DNA of 64,000 nt from Hyphomicrobiales bacterium (GCA_900467685.1 UBQX01000008.1:124001-188000); one strand, 5' to 3'. Shown: positions 44,982 through 54,392, numbered from the stretch's first letter. Notes: generated from the letters alone by a model not told the origin. Numbers and translations are program-made.

Positions 44982-45686
44982 CTATTTCAGCCGCGCCACG
45001 TAACGGGCGACGTCCGGGTCAAACCAAGTGTGAGAGATTTCCGCCTTGGCGCCATGCTGGTCCTGGCTGATGCGCAGCACCTGCGGCGCGGGCGCGCCTG
45101 CCGCCATGCCGAATTCCTGTGGCCGCCACTCCGGAACCGAGCCCAACCCGATGCGGTCTTCGGCCCGCACGATCCAGATATTCAGCTTCTGGCGATAGTA
45201 GAGATAGAGCGACTCGGAGACGTCCTCGACTTTGAAACCAGCACCGATGCCCGCATCCAGCCAGATCTCCTCCAGCGCCGCCGGCTTGCCCGAAAGCCGG
45301 CGCAGCCGGCGGATGCGCCAGGCCTCGCCTGACGTGCCGAATTCCGGCAGGTCCGCCGGCTTTTCCCTGCGCACGACGCTCAGAATTTCCGCCGTGGGAA
45401 GACCGCCGCCCTCGATGAGTTCAAGGCGAAACATGGCGTAGACGCTTTGCGGATCGCTGACGGCGCGGATGTAATTGCCCGACCCCTGCCGGCGATCGAG
45501 CAGTCCGCGTTTCTCCAGCTCCGCCAGCGCCTTACGCAACGTTCCGACCGCGATGCCAAGCCCCGCCGCCATGTCGCGCTCCGGCGGAAGACGCTCGCCG
45601 TCGATCAGCCGGTTGGCTGCGATGTCGCGCACCAGAAGCTCAGCGATCTGGACATAGATGGGCAGGCTGCCTGCGGTGGAATTCAT
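44982..45686 (-). CDS. HutC-subfamily GntR regulator (UTRA domain)
   Basis: A 234-residue regulator with a winged HTH (about 8-75, LPPERDMAAGLGIAVGTLRKAL) and a C-terminal UTRA ligand-binding domain. HutC-type proteins usually sense a small metabolite such as a sugar derivative. It leads the operon with the Gfo/Idh/MocA gene and is divergent from the monooxygenase operon across 107 bp containing clear palindromes, so it probably controls both. Confidence 0.9.
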   Translation of the reverse strand: MNSTAGSLPIYVQIAELLVRDIAANRLIDGERLPPERDMAAGLGIAVGTLRKALAELEKRGLLDRRQGSGNYIRAVSDPQSVYAMFRLELIEGGGLPTAEILSVVRREKPADLPEFGTSGEAWRIRRLRRLSGKPAALEEIWLDAGIGAGFKVEDVSESLYLYYRQKLNIWIVRAEDRIGLGSVPEWRPQEFGMAAGAPAPQVLRISQDQHGAKAEISHTWFDPDVARYVARLK

Positions 45687-45732
45687 GGTTCCCGCGACCT
45701 CCCAACCGCTGGAATGAAAAATTGATACACTA

Positions 45733-45755
45733 TTGATCTACATCAAACTTGATGT
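45733..45755. promoter_or_regulatory. Overlapping palindromes in the HutC/monooxygenase intergenic region
   Basis: TTGATCTACATCAA (45733-45746) fits the FNR/FixK box TTGAT-N4-ATCAA exactly. ACATCAAACTTGATGT (45740-45755) is a second inverted repeat with perfect 7-bp arms sharing the ATCAA half. Either the HutC regulator or an FNR-type activator could bind; both readings overlap. Confidence 0.5.
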
Positions 45756-45793
45756 TAGGCAAGAGAAAAATGTGCATCCGGGAGGAAAAAGTC

Positions 45794-46951
45794 ATGACGG
45801 TCGTTCCCGTCACATCCGCCGATCTCGACGCCGCTGAAGTGTCCTGGTTTGCAGCTCTGTGTTCCGACGATTACGAATTTCTGGGTGTGCCCGACGGTCG
45901 CCTGCGCTCGAGCTTCGAGCATTGCTCGGACATCGTGAAGACGGCGGAAGGCTTGGGCTTCCGCAACATTCTCTGCCCCTCCTCCTATCAGGTGGGCCAG
46001 GATACGCTCTCCTTCGTCGCGGCGTGTGCGCCAATCACCGAGAGGATCAACATGCTGGCCGCCATCCGCTGCGGCGAGATGCAGCCGATCATGCTCGCCC
46101 GCACGGTCGCCACGCTCGACCACATGCTGAAAGGTCGCCTGACGCTCAACGTCATCTCCTCCGACTTCCCCGGCGAAGTGGCCGACAGCGCATTCCGCTA
46201 TCGCCGCAGCCACGAGGTCGTGGAGATCCTGCGTCAGGCCTGGACCCGTGACAGGATCGATTTCGAGGGTGAGGTCTATAATTTCAAGAACGTGCCGACC
46301 GACCCTGCCCGGCCCTACCAGCAGAATGGCGGCCCGCTGCTCTATTTCGGCGGCTATTCGCCCGATGCGCTGGAGCTTTGCGGCGCGCAATGCGATGTCT
46401 ATCTTATGTGGCCGGAGACGAAAGAACAGCTTGCGGAGCGCATGAAGGCCGTCAACGAACGCGCCGCCGCCCACGGCCGCACGCTGGATTACGGCCTGCG
46501 CGTCCACATGATCGTCCGCGACACGGAGAAGGAAGCCCGCGAGTATGCCGAGCATATCGTCTCCCGGCTCGATGACGAATACGGCAAACTGATCCGCGAG
46601 CGGGCGCATGATTCCATCTCGCTCGGCGTCGCCCATCAGGCCCGCGCTCGCGAGCTTGCCGATCAATTCGGCTATATCGAGCCGCATCTGTGGACCGGCA
46701 TCGGCCGGGCGCGCTCCGGCTGCGGCGCGGCGATCGTCGGCTCGACCGATCAGGTGCTCTCGGAACTGGAAGCCTATCGCAAGATGGGCATCCGCGCCTT
46801 CATCCTTTCCGGCTATCCGCATCTTGACGAAGCCGAACATTTCGGCACGAAGGTTCTGCCGCAGCTGAAGACCTGTTCGCTGCCGCATGAATATGGACGC
46901 GTGCCCGCCGAAACCCCGGCGACGCCGCTTGGAACCGGAGTTCGCCGCTGA
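45794..46951 (+). CDS. LLM-class flavin-dependent monooxygenase, alkanesulfonate/sulfoquinovose type
   Basis: A 385-residue FMNH2-dependent bacterial-luciferase-like monooxygenase. The C-terminal [20 protein letters not shown] block is typical of SsuD-type desulfonating enzymes, which release sulfite from C1-C14 sulfonates, and of sulfoquinovose monooxygenase. The ATG at 45794 follows GGAGGAAAA. It is the first gene of a tightly coupled trio with an aldo-keto reductase (1-bp overlap) and a flavin reductase, the composition of smoC-smoB-smoA. The exact sulfonate is inferred from context. Confidence 0.88.
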   Translation: MTVVPVTSADLDAAEVSWFAALCSDDYEFLGVPDGRLRSSFEHCSDIVKTAEGLGFRNILCPSSYQVGQDTLSFVAACAPITERINMLAAIRCGEMQPIMLARTVATLDHMLKGRLTLNVISSDFPGEVADSAFRYRRSHEVVEILRQAWTRDRIDFEGEVYNFKNVPTDPARPYQQNGGPLLYFGGYSPDALELCGAQCDVYLMWPETKEQLAERMKAVNERAAAHGRTLDYGLRVHMIVRDTEKEAREYAEHIVSRLDDEYGKLIRERAHDSISLGVAHQARARELADQFGYIEPHLWTGIGRARSGCGAAIVGSTDQVLSELEAYRKMGIRAFILSGYPHLDEAEHFGTKVLPQLKTCSLPHEYGRVPAETPATPLGTGVRR

Positions 46952-47844
46952 TGGAACGCATCGATATCACCCCCGACCTGACCTTCAGCCGCCTTATCTA
47001 TGGCATGTGGCGCCTGGGCGATGACAAGGATACCTCGGACGCGCATGTTCGCGCCAAGCTGGACGCCTGCCTCGCGCAGGGCATCACCACGATGGACCAT
47101 GCCGACATCTATGGCGGCTATACGGTGGAAGGCCTGTTCGGCCGCGTGCTGAAGGCGACGCCGTCGCTGCGCGACCAGATCGAGATCGTCACGAAGTGCG
47201 ATATCGTCGCTCCGGTTGGTCGCCATTCGGCCGCGCGCGTCAAATATTATGACACGAGCGCCGCGCATATCACCGCCTCGGTCGAGACCTCGCTGAAGGA
47301 GCTCGGCACGGACCATATCGACCTGCTGCTGATCCACCGCCCCGATCCGTTCATGGACCCGGACGAAACCGGCCCGGCGCTCGATGCGCTGGTCGCCTCC
47401 GGCAAGGTCCGCGCTGTGGGCGTCTCGAACTTCCGCCCGTGGGATTTCTCGCTACTGCAGTCCTCAATGGAGAACAACCTTTCCGTCAACCAGATTGAGC
47501 TGAGCCTCGCCTGCACGGACCCGTTCACCAATGGCGATCTCGCCTATCTGCAGGAGCGCATGGTCGTGCCCATGGCCTGGTCGCCGCTCGGCGGCGGCGG
47601 GCTCATGGATGGCTCGAAGCCGGCGCTCGCCGCAGCGCTGGAGCGCATTGCCGCTGAACAGGGCGTCGATGAGGCGGCCGTCGCTGTGGCCTGGCTGCTC
47701 GCGCATCCGGCGCGGATTGCACCGGTGCTCGGCACGAACACGCTCGCCCGCATCGCGAAGATCGGCGAAGCGGCAAAGGTCGAGATCGACCGGCAGACCT
47801 GGTTTAAACTTTACACTCTGGCGATTGGAAAGCAGGTGCCCTGA
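46951..47844 (+). CDS. Aldo-keto reductase, YdhF/SmoB type
   Basis: A 297-residue TIM-barrel reductase with the AKR tetrad D49, Y54 (DHADIYGGY), K82 and H129 (LLIHRPDP). It belongs to the YdhF-like branch, which includes the NADPH-dependent 6-oxo-glucose reductase SmoB of the sulfoquinovose pathway. It overlaps the monooxygenase stop and the flavin reductase start by one base each (TGATG), implying strict coupling with both. Confidence 0.88.
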   Translation: MERIDITPDLTFSRLIYGMWRLGDDKDTSDAHVRAKLDACLAQGITTMDHADIYGGYTVEGLFGRVLKATPSLRDQIEIVTKCDIVAPVGRHSAARVKYYDTSAAHITASVETSLKELGTDHIDLLLIHRPDPFMDPDETGPALDALVASGKVRAVGVSNFRPWDFSLLQSSMENNLSVNQIELSLACTDPFTNGDLAYLQERMVVPMAWSPLGGGGLMDGSKPALAAALERIAAEQGVDEAAVAVAWLLAHPARIAPVLGTNTLARIAKIGEAAKVEIDRQTWFKLYTLAIGKQVP

Positions 47845-48371
47845 TGACGATGGCGGCGATGGAGCGGGTACAGGAACAGGTCTTCGTGCCGGGCGAAAGC
47901 GATGCACGGCATCTGCGGTCGGCGCTCGGCACCTTTACCACGGGCGTTGCCGTCGTCACCGTCATGGGCGCGGACGGGCCGACCGGAATCACGGTCAACA
48001 GCTTCGCCTCCGTTTCGCTGACGCCGCCGCTCGTTCTCTGGTCCATCGACCGCAATTCCGCCCGCCACGGTCTTTTCACCGGTGCGGAAAACAGCGTCAT
48101 CCATATTCTGGAGGCCGATCAGGACGAGGTGATGCGCCGCTTCACGCGCGGCGGCGCAGGCTTTGCCGGACTCGACTGGTCGCTGAATTCCGAAGGTGCG
48201 CCGGTGATCCACAACACGCTCGCCCGTTTCGAATGCGCCCGCGCCTCGCTGCATGACGAGGGCGATCACACGATCCTGATTGCCCGCGTATTGCGCGCCG
48301 CGCATCGCGAGGGCGAACCGTTGTGCTTCTCGCGCGGCGCGTTCGGACGGTTTGCGCGTCACGCGGCTTAA
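47844..48371 (+). CDS. Flavin reductase (HpaC/SmoA type)
   Basis: A 175-residue NAD(P)H:FMN reductase domain protein (flavin_reductase family) with the N-terminal LRSALGTFTTGVAVVT and central NSFASVSLTPPLVLWSI segments that form the flavin site. It would supply FMNH2 to the LLM monooxygenase two genes upstream. It is the third gene of the operon and converges with guaD, overlapping it by 4 bp at the 3' ends. Confidence 0.9.
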   Translation: MTMAAMERVQEQVFVPGESDARHLRSALGTFTTGVAVVTVMGADGPTGITVNSFASVSLTPPLVLWSIDRNSARHGLFTGAENSVIHILEADQDEVMRRFTRGGAGFAGLDWSLNSEGAPVIHNTLARFECARASLHDEGDHTILIARVLRAAHREGEPLCFSRGAFGRFARHAA

Positions 48372-49747
48372 GCCGTTGCGTGGGTTCCCGCCACTTCACG
48401 GCCGGCGACCCAGACCTTGGCGATATTCCCCTTCGAGGCGGTGAAGATGATCCGCTGCAGGAGATCGTCGCCAGTCTCGGCTTCGTCCCAGAGGCGGATG
48501 GTTCCGCCGGGCGCGTGACAGTCGATCAGGATCGCATCGAAGGCATAGCCCGGAGCAAATTGACCGACCGGCAGATCCAGCGCCTTCGCGCCGCCGGCCG
48601 TTGCGACATGGAAGGCTTGGCGGAAGTCGATCCGCGCCGGCTGACCCGAGGCTCGTTCGGCCGCAGGTTTTTCCGGATCAACACCCGTTTCCAGCATGCG
48701 GGAGACCGTGATCGCATTGCGACTCGCCTCGAACATCGAAGCACTCGGACCGCCGGATATATCGGTGCCGAGACCGACATGCAGCCCCTTTTCCAGAGCT
48801 GCCCGCAGCGGGAACACCGCGCCGGCAAAGAAAGCGTTGGAGAGCGGGCAATGTGCCACCGCCGCCTCACGAACTTTCATGAGTTCCATATCCGATGGTG
48901 TGAGAAAGTTGGAATGCGCGAGCATGGTTTTGCGCCCGAGCAGGCCGAAACGATCGAGGCTCGCGGCATCGGTCATCCCGTGGCGGTCGAGAACGTAGCC
49001 ATGTTCCCAATCGCTTTCGGAACAGTGGGTCTGAACATGACAGCCGCATTCCTGGGCCAGTCGCCCCAACCCCTCCAGTGCCGCATCCGTGCAAGCGGGA
49101 ATGAAGCGCGGCGTGATGACGGGCTTGACCAGACCTTCGCCATTCACAGGATGCGCGAAGATATAATCGATCAGCGCGCGGGTCCCTTCGATCGCCGCTT
49201 CGGGAGACGCGTCACGATAGTAGTCCGGGCAATTTTCGGGATGATCCATCGCGACCTTGCCTACAAGCGCGCGTTGGCCCTTGGAGAGGCAGATATCGGC
49301 GAGCAGGCGCGTCGCCTCCTGATGGATTGTTGCGAAGTAAAGAGCAGTGGTCGTTCCGTTCGAAAGCAGATCCGTGACCAGCAGATCGTAGGCGCGACGG
49401 GCATAGGAAAGGTCGGCGAAACGGGCCTCAAGCGGGAACGTGTACCTGTGAAGCCAGACCTCCAGGGGCACATCGAGCGCGGAGCCCAGCTGCGGATATT
49501 GCGGCGCATGGACATGGCAATCGACGAAACCGGGCAGCAGATAGCCGCCATCCGGCAGCTTTTCTAAGATCCCTTGCTGTTCGGCCTCACTCTTAAGCGC
49601 CCCGAAGCGTTCTTCGTTCGGATAGACGACATCCGCGATGAAGCCGCCCGCGCCTATGGCTATGAGAACATCCTCCAGGACTTCGACCGCGCCACAGACC
49701 GGCGCGTGAAACCCTCTGGCTAAGAGCCACGTGTTTCTCAGCGTCAT
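48368..49747 (-). CDS. guaD: Guanine deaminase
   Basis: A 459-residue zinc amidohydrolase converting guanine to xanthine and ammonia. Metal-binding H78 and H80 occur in DCHVHAPQYPQLG, the guanine-deaminase-specific version of the HxH motif; later HCSESD and GTDISGG supply the remaining ligands. It starts 4 bp after the catalytic-oxygenase gene and is the last gene of the purine uptake operon. Confidence 0.93.
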   Translation of the reverse strand: MTLRNTWLLARGFHAPVCGAVEVLEDVLIAIGAGGFIADVVYPNEERFGALKSEAEQQGILEKLPDGGYLLPGFVDCHVHAPQYPQLGSALDVPLEVWLHRYTFPLEARFADLSYARRAYDLLVTDLLSNGTTTALYFATIHQEATRLLADICLSKGQRALVGKVAMDHPENCPDYYRDASPEAAIEGTRALIDYIFAHPVNGEGLVKPVITPRFIPACTDAALEGLGRLAQECGCHVQTHCSESDWEHGYVLDRHGMTDAASLDRFGLLGRKTMLAHSNFLTPSDMELMKVREAAVAHCPLSNAFFAGAVFPLRAALEKGLHVGLGTDISGGPSASMFEASRNAITVSRMLETGVDPEKPAAERASGQPARIDFRQAFHVATAGGAKALDLPVGQFAPGYAFDAILIDCHAPGGTIRLWDEAETGDDLLQRIIFTASKGNIAKVWVAGREVAGTHATA

Positions 49748-49751
49748 GGGT

Positions 49752-50609
49752 TCAGGCAGCCTGCGCGCTGGTGCCGTAGGTCACGCCCTTTTCCTTCAAC
49801 CAGCGGCGATAGGCGATGGAGGAGGCGTCGGCGCGGGTCGGTATTTCCGAACGCGGCTCCAGCGGCAGGAGAACCGGGCGCTGGTTTTCCAGAATGATCC
49901 GATCCTGCAGGAAGATGAGCTGCTGGAACTCGATCAGCGAACTCGTCGTGGAAACTTCATCGATCAGGTACATGACCGGATGCGCCCGGCAGCGATCGAC
50001 ATCGACCGGCTGCACGAAAAGGCAGATCAGGTCCCAGCGGTTGGCGGAATTCGGGCAGGTCTTGTAGAGCAGCGTCGTGAAGGGCGTCATCACGCGATAG
50101 ATATACTGCGTCATGATCCCTTCCGTCGCCGAAAGCGCCGCCTGCGGCTGGAAGAACTGGCAATTGGTCGCCCAGACCTCGTCCACATCACGGCGGATTT
50201 CGACGTTGTAGTGTTCGACCTCCGTGTGGGGTTCGGAGCCGAGGATGTCTGTATGCACGAAAGGGAAATGGGCCATGTCGAGGAAGTTTTCCACGATGCG
50301 GAGGCCGGAAGCCTTCACCGAAACCACACCGCAGGGCACATAGCGCCGGTCGGGTTCATCCGCTTCGGGCATTGGGAAGACATCGCGCTCCGGCGTGCCG
50401 AGCGTCGTCCAGATGAAACCGAAGCGCTGGCGGATCGGCAATGGCTCGTCGCGGCCGGCGCAGTACACCGTCACGCCTTCCGCCTCGCTACGCACGACCT
50501 TGAGGTCGAAGCCCAGGAGCCGGTTCGCTGATGACCCAAAGGGGATCTGGGCTTCAGTATCGATAACATACCATTGATCAATGGATGCCTTGTCTTTTGC
50601 CTGGACCAT
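49752..50609 (-). CDS. Rieske-oxygenase catalytic subunit lacking the Rieske domain (NdmC-like)
   Basis: A 285-residue protein of the VanA/NdmA-type ring-hydroxylating oxygenases. The iron motif N108-x2-D111-x2-H114-x4-H119 is intact. The N-terminal region keeps the outer Rieske-domain strands (WYVI at 13-16, FGFIW at 63-67), but the CxH and CxxH cluster loops are absent, replaced by about 15 residues. NdmC, the N7-demethylase subunit of Pseudomonas putida CBB5, shows the same loss. It precedes guaD by 4 bp in the purine import operon. Electrons would have to come from a separate Rieske protein, encoded at 56272. Confidence 0.85.
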   Translation of the reverse strand: MVQAKDKASIDQWYVIDTEAQIPFGSSANRLLGFDLKVVRSEAEGVTVYCAGRDEPLPIRQRFGFIWTTLGTPERDVFPMPEADEPDRRYVPCGVVSVKASGLRIVENFLDMAHFPFVHTDILGSEPHTEVEHYNVEIRRDVDEVWATNCQFFQPQAALSATEGIMTQYIYRVMTPFTTLLYKTCPNSANRWDLICLFVQPVDVDRCRAHPVMYLIDEVSTTSSLIEFQQLIFLQDRIILENQRPVLLPLEPRSEIPTRADASSIAYRRWLKEKGVTYGTSAQAA

Positions 50610-50734
50610 GATCTTAACCCTTTATAATCCCTGAATATTCAAACTAGAATGTTAGCTATCGGATGCTGCATGCGCTGATTAGCTGACCGTTTTAGGCCCG
50701 TTTACGATAGCCTATCTCCACCTCAAACATTGTT

Positions 50735-51670
50735 CTAGCGCACATTTCGATAATAGGGCTCGCCCAGCGCCGCGGGTGCCGCCATGGCGCGGCGCATCTT
50801 CTGCCAAGCGATGACAGGGACGATGATAAAACCGAGCGTGCCGAGATAAGGCAGCATGGAAAGGAAGGCGGGCGCAACTGGCCAACCCCTCGCCTGCCCG
50901 ACAAAACCGAGCGCCGTGATCAGCCCGAAGAGCAGACCCGACAGCGCCGCCATACCGGGGCGATAGCCGGCGAAGATGACAAGAGCCACGGCAATCCAGC
51001 CGCGCCCGGCAATCACGCCGTCTGACCAGGAGGGCACGAAAGCGAGCGTCAGGTAGGCGCCCGCTCCACCCGCAAGCGCGGCCCCAGCCGTCACATACAG
51101 GAAGCGGATCTTGTTGACCGAAATGCCGGCCGCATCGGCCGCCGCCGGATTCTCACCGACGGCGCGCATGTTCATGCCATGCCGCGTGTAGAACATCAGA
51201 TAGCTGAGACCGATCGGCAGGATCAGATAGATCAGATAAATCAGGATGTTCTGCGAGAAGAAGGCCTTGCCGAGGATCGGGATGTCGGAAAGCAGCGGTA
51301 TCGCAATCGGCTCGAAGGTCGCAACCGCCGGCATGCCCGAATAGCTGCGGCCAATGGTCTGCGCGAGCCCGGTTCCCATCAGCGTCAGCGCCAACCCGCA
51401 GAGCACCTGGTTCGCCTTGACCATAACGGTCGCGAAGGCGAAGACCGCGCCGAAAATTGCCCCGACGGCGAGTGCGGCCAAAAAGCCGAGCACCGGCGAA
51501 TGCGTGGCGGTGACGGCTGCGATGCCCGTCAACGCGCCCATCGCCATAAGCCCTTCGACGCCGAGATTGACGATGCCCACACGTTCCGCCAGCACCTCGC
51601 CGATCGCCGCCAGCGCCAGCACGCCGCCGGCGAGAAACGCGGTCGTGAGCAGTCCGGTAATCAGATCCAT
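50735..51670 (-). CDS. BMP-type nucleoside/purine ABC permease (NupQ/YufQ-like)
   Basis: A 311-residue inner-membrane permease of the branched-chain/ribose family with about nine hydrophobic segments, as in the BMP-linked nucleoside importers. It has NLGVEGLMAMGA near residue 35, typical of YufQ/NupQ. It pairs with the preceding permease gene (9-bp gap). A 125-bp gap, with no clear terminator, leads to the catalytic oxygenase gene. Confidence 0.9.
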   Translation of the reverse strand: MDLITGLLTTAFLAGGVLALAAIGEVLAERVGIVNLGVEGLMAMGALTGIAAVTATHSPVLGFLAALAVGAIFGAVFAFATVMVKANQVLCGLALTLMGTGLAQTIGRSYSGMPAVATFEPIAIPLLSDIPILGKAFFSQNILIYLIYLILPIGLSYLMFYTRHGMNMRAVGENPAAADAAGISVNKIRFLYVTAGAALAGGAGAYLTLAFVPSWSDGVIAGRGWIAVALVIFAGYRPGMAALSGLLFGLITALGFVGQARGWPVAPAFLSMLPYLGTLGFIIVPVIAWQKMRRAMAAPAALGEPYYRNVR

Positions 51671-51679
51671 GACGCGCTC

Positions 51680-52717
51680 CTAAACCCTGTCCCGCGTGAC
51701 GCGGTAATAAGAAAGCTCTTCGCCGATGGCGGTCAGGAAGAGGATGAGGCCGGTCATCGCCAGCACCGCCGACGTGGTCAGCCCCTGCGTCTGCAGGATG
51801 ATGCCGGAATTCTGGATGAAGGCCATGAAGGCGCCAGTGAAGATGACGCCCACCAGCGAGCCGCGCGCCAGCACGGCAACCATGATGCCGATATAGCCGT
51901 AATTGTTGGAGATCCCGCCCTGCAGACGATGCACAGTGCCGGCCACTTCGAGCATGCCGGCAAACCCTGCAATCGCGCCCGAAAGCAGCATGACCATGAT
52001 GAGATGACGGCGCACTGGAATGCCCGCATATTTCGCGGCCGACGGATTGGAGCCGGAAAGGCGCACCTCATAGCCCCATTTCGTGTTGCTCAAGACCAAC
52101 GCAAGCACGATGGCGAGCAGGATCGCAACGGGAAAGCCCCAATGGATGGCGCCCCAGAACTCCGGAATTTCCGCCGGAACCTTCGGCGTCGCGGAATTCG
52201 TCATGCGATCGTGCCACGGGCCGGTCGCGACGTAGTAGACGAGGAGGGCGGCGACGAAATTGAGGAGCAGCGTGGAAATCAGTTCGCTCACATCCGCATA
52301 GGCTTTTGCGAGCGTCGGCACGAGGATCCAGATCGCGCCAGCAGCGAACCCGCCAACGCCCATCAGGATCAGGCTCAGCCAAACGGGTGCAGGGATGAAA
52401 AGGCCAATCGCGGTAGCAGCAAATGCGCCAGCATAGAACTGCCCTTCCGCCCCGATATTCCACGCGCCAATTTGCTGGCCGATGGCAACGGAAAGCCCCG
52501 TTAACATCAGCGGCATGAAGATGACGCCGAGATCCTGCAGGCCGAAACTATCGAACAGCGAGGACGACAACACCTCTCCGGCAAGCTCGACGGGGTTGTG
52601 GCCCGTCACCGCCAGGATCAGTGCAGTGACGAGAAGTGCCAGCACGACAGCGATCACGCGGGCGGCAAAGGCGATCAGCGGCGTGGAGGACGGCAGGCGT
52701 TGAATGCGATAGGCCAT
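51680..52717 (-). CDS. BMP-type nucleoside/purine ABC permease (NupP/YufP-like)
   Basis: A 345-residue permease with eight to ten hydrophobic segments and the WNIGAEGQFYAGA motif characteristic of YufP/NupP-type subunits. Its start overlaps the ATPase stop by one base (TGATG). It forms the transmembrane heterodimer with the following permease. Confidence 0.9.
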   Translation of the reverse strand: MAYRIQRLPSSTPLIAFAARVIAVVLALLVTALILAVTGHNPVELAGEVLSSSLFDSFGLQDLGVIFMPLMLTGLSVAIGQQIGAWNIGAEGQFYAGAFAATAIGLFIPAPVWLSLILMGVGGFAAGAIWILVPTLAKAYADVSELISTLLLNFVAALLVYYVATGPWHDRMTNSATPKVPAEIPEFWGAIHWGFPVAILLAIVLALVLSNTKWGYEVRLSGSNPSAAKYAGIPVRRHLIMVMLLSGAIAGFAGMLEVAGTVHRLQGGISNNYGYIGIMVAVLARGSLVGVIFTGAFMAFIQNSGIILQTQGLTTSAVLAMTGLILFLTAIGEELSYYRVTRDRV

Positions 52718-54297
52718 CAGGCGGCCTCCCCTGCAGTCGCATGCACCCGCCCGCCCATCATGAGGCCGATCTCGTCAATATCGAGATTGTCATTGTCGAG
52801 AATTCCCATGATGCGGCCTTCGTAGAGCACGGCGATTCGGTCGGAGAGGTTCAGCAGCTCTTCGAGTTCCTCGGAAATCAGGATCACGCCGGCCCCGGCA
52901 TCGCGCAGTTCGACGATGTAGCGCAGCATCGTATTGATCGCGCCGACGTCTAGACCCCGACTCGGGTAGGCGGCGACGAGGATGCGGTCGGCGATACGCA
53001 TCTCGCGGCGGGCTACGAGGCGCTGCTGGTTGCCACCGGAGAGATTGCGGATCGGCATGGCGAAATCGGGGATCGCGACATCGGCCGCAGACGCGATTTC
53101 GCGCGCCAACTTGCCCGCCGCATCACGGCTGAAGAAGCCGCCCTTGGCGACCGGCGGACGGTCATATTCGCGCATCACGGCATTGGTGGTGATCGACATC
53201 GCCGGCGCGAGCCCGCTATGCAGCCGGTCTTCCGGGATATGGCCGATACCGGCTGCGGCAAACTCGCCGGCCTTCAGCCCCGCCATCGTCTTTCCCGCAA
53301 TCACGATCTCACCGGACGAGGCCGGGCGGACGCCGGTCAAAACCTGACTCAACTCGCGCTGACCGTTACCGGCAACACCGGCAATGCCGAGAATTTCGCC
53401 CGCGCGGAGAGAGAATTTCATATCATGCAGCGCCGGCAGGCCATTATCCCCCAGTGCCGAAAGGCCTGAGACCTTCAGGACGGGCTCTGCGGACATGGGC
53501 TTGGCACTCGCCGCCCGCCCACGCATGTCATCCAGCACGATATCGCGGCCCACCATCAGCTTAGCGAGCATGCGCGGATCGCAATCGGCCGACTTTTCGG
53601 TCGCGATCTTCCGACCTTGGCGCAGGATGCTGATGCGGTCGGAGATTTCCAGCACCTCGTCCAGCTTGTGACTGATGAAGATGACCGAGTTTCCGCGCGA
53701 GACGAAATCGCGCAGCGCCCGGAAAAGCTCGCGTGCCTCGGCGGGTGTGAGCACTGCCGTCGGTTCATCGAGGATCAGGATCTTGGCGTTGCGCGACAGC
53801 ACGCGCAGGATTTCGACGCGCTGTTGCTCGCCGGTCGAAAGGTCGCTGACGCGGGCGCCGGGCTTGACCTGCAGATTGAAGGCCTTTGCAAGCTCCGCCG
53901 TCCGCGCTTCCAGAACCGCCGCAGACGTGCGCTTCGGCGTCTCATCCCAGCCGAGATGAATGTTTTCGGCCACCGTAAAAGCCTGCACCAGTTTGAAATG
54001 CTGATGCACCATGCCAATGCCGGCGGCAATCGCCTGAACGGGCGAGGCGAACTGCCGGGCATAGCCGTCGATGATGATCTCGCCCGCATCCGGCTGGTAG
54101 ATGCCGGTCAGGATGTTCATGAGTGTCGATTTGCCCGCACCGTTTTCGCCCAGCAGCGCATGGATTTCGCCGGGCAGAACCTCGATATCGACATTCTCGT
54201 TGGCAATGACGCCCGGAAAATACTTGGCAATTCCCTTCAGGTACACGCGCGGCGGCGTGCCTGGGGACGATGCGGCGGCTGGGATTTCATCTTGCAT
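52717..54297 (-). CDS. BMP-type nucleoside/purine ABC ATPase with two nucleotide-binding domains (NupO/YufO-like)
   Basis: A 526-residue protein with two fused ABC domains. The first has Walker A GENGAGKST (near residue 60) and an intact LDEPTAVL Walker B. The second has the degenerate P-loop GVAGNGQREL and signature LSGGNQQR, as is usual for sugar/nucleoside ATPases. The ATG at 54297 gives a normal N-terminus; the long open upstream extension overlaps the binding-protein gene and is rejected. Confidence 0.92.
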   Translation of the reverse strand: MQDEIPAAASSPGTPPRVYLKGIAKYFPGVIANENVDIEVLPGEIHALLGENGAGKSTLMNILTGIYQPDAGEIIIDGYARQFASPVQAIAAGIGMVHQHFKLVQAFTVAENIHLGWDETPKRTSAAVLEARTAELAKAFNLQVKPGARVSDLSTGEQQRVEILRVLSRNAKILILDEPTAVLTPAEARELFRALRDFVSRGNSVIFISHKLDEVLEISDRISILRQGRKIATEKSADCDPRMLAKLMVGRDIVLDDMRGRAASAKPMSAEPVLKVSGLSALGDNGLPALHDMKFSLRAGEILGIAGVAGNGQRELSQVLTGVRPASSGEIVIAGKTMAGLKAGEFAAAGIGHIPEDRLHSGLAPAMSITTNAVMREYDRPPVAKGGFFSRDAAGKLAREIASAADVAIPDFAMPIRNLSGGNQQRLVARREMRIADRILVAAYPSRGLDVGAINTMLRYIVELRDAGAGVILISEELEELLNLSDRIAVLYEGRIMGILDNDNLDIDEIGLMMGGRVHATAGEAA

Positions 54298-54352
54298 GCG
54301 CGGGGGACCGGTGAGGCTATCGTTGGAATTTGCCGAAACGACAAGAAGCGGC

Positions 54353-54383
54353 CGGGCGGCTCGACGCGAGGCCGAGCCGCCCG
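54353..54383. promoter_or_regulatory. Stable intercistronic hairpin in the purine ABC operon
   Basis: An 11-bp stem, CGGGCGGCTCG (54353-54363) and CGAGCCGCCCG (54373-54383), 9-nt loop, between the binding-protein stop and the ATPase start. Same position and likely role as the hairpin at 36818 in the other ABC operon. Confidence 0.6.
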
Positions 54384-54392
54384 AGAGTTGGA

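Noticed and set aside
45794-48371. Rut pyrimidine degradation (RutA/RutF-like pair)
   Set aside because: The C-terminal GYPHLDE block is SsuD-type rather than RutA-type, and no rutB-E genes are present.
49752-50609. A normal Rieske oxygenase with a frameshifted N-terminus
   Set aside because: The region upstream of 50609 in all three minus frames shows no CxH or CxxH cluster motif, and the flanking Rieske strands are continuous across the missing loops.
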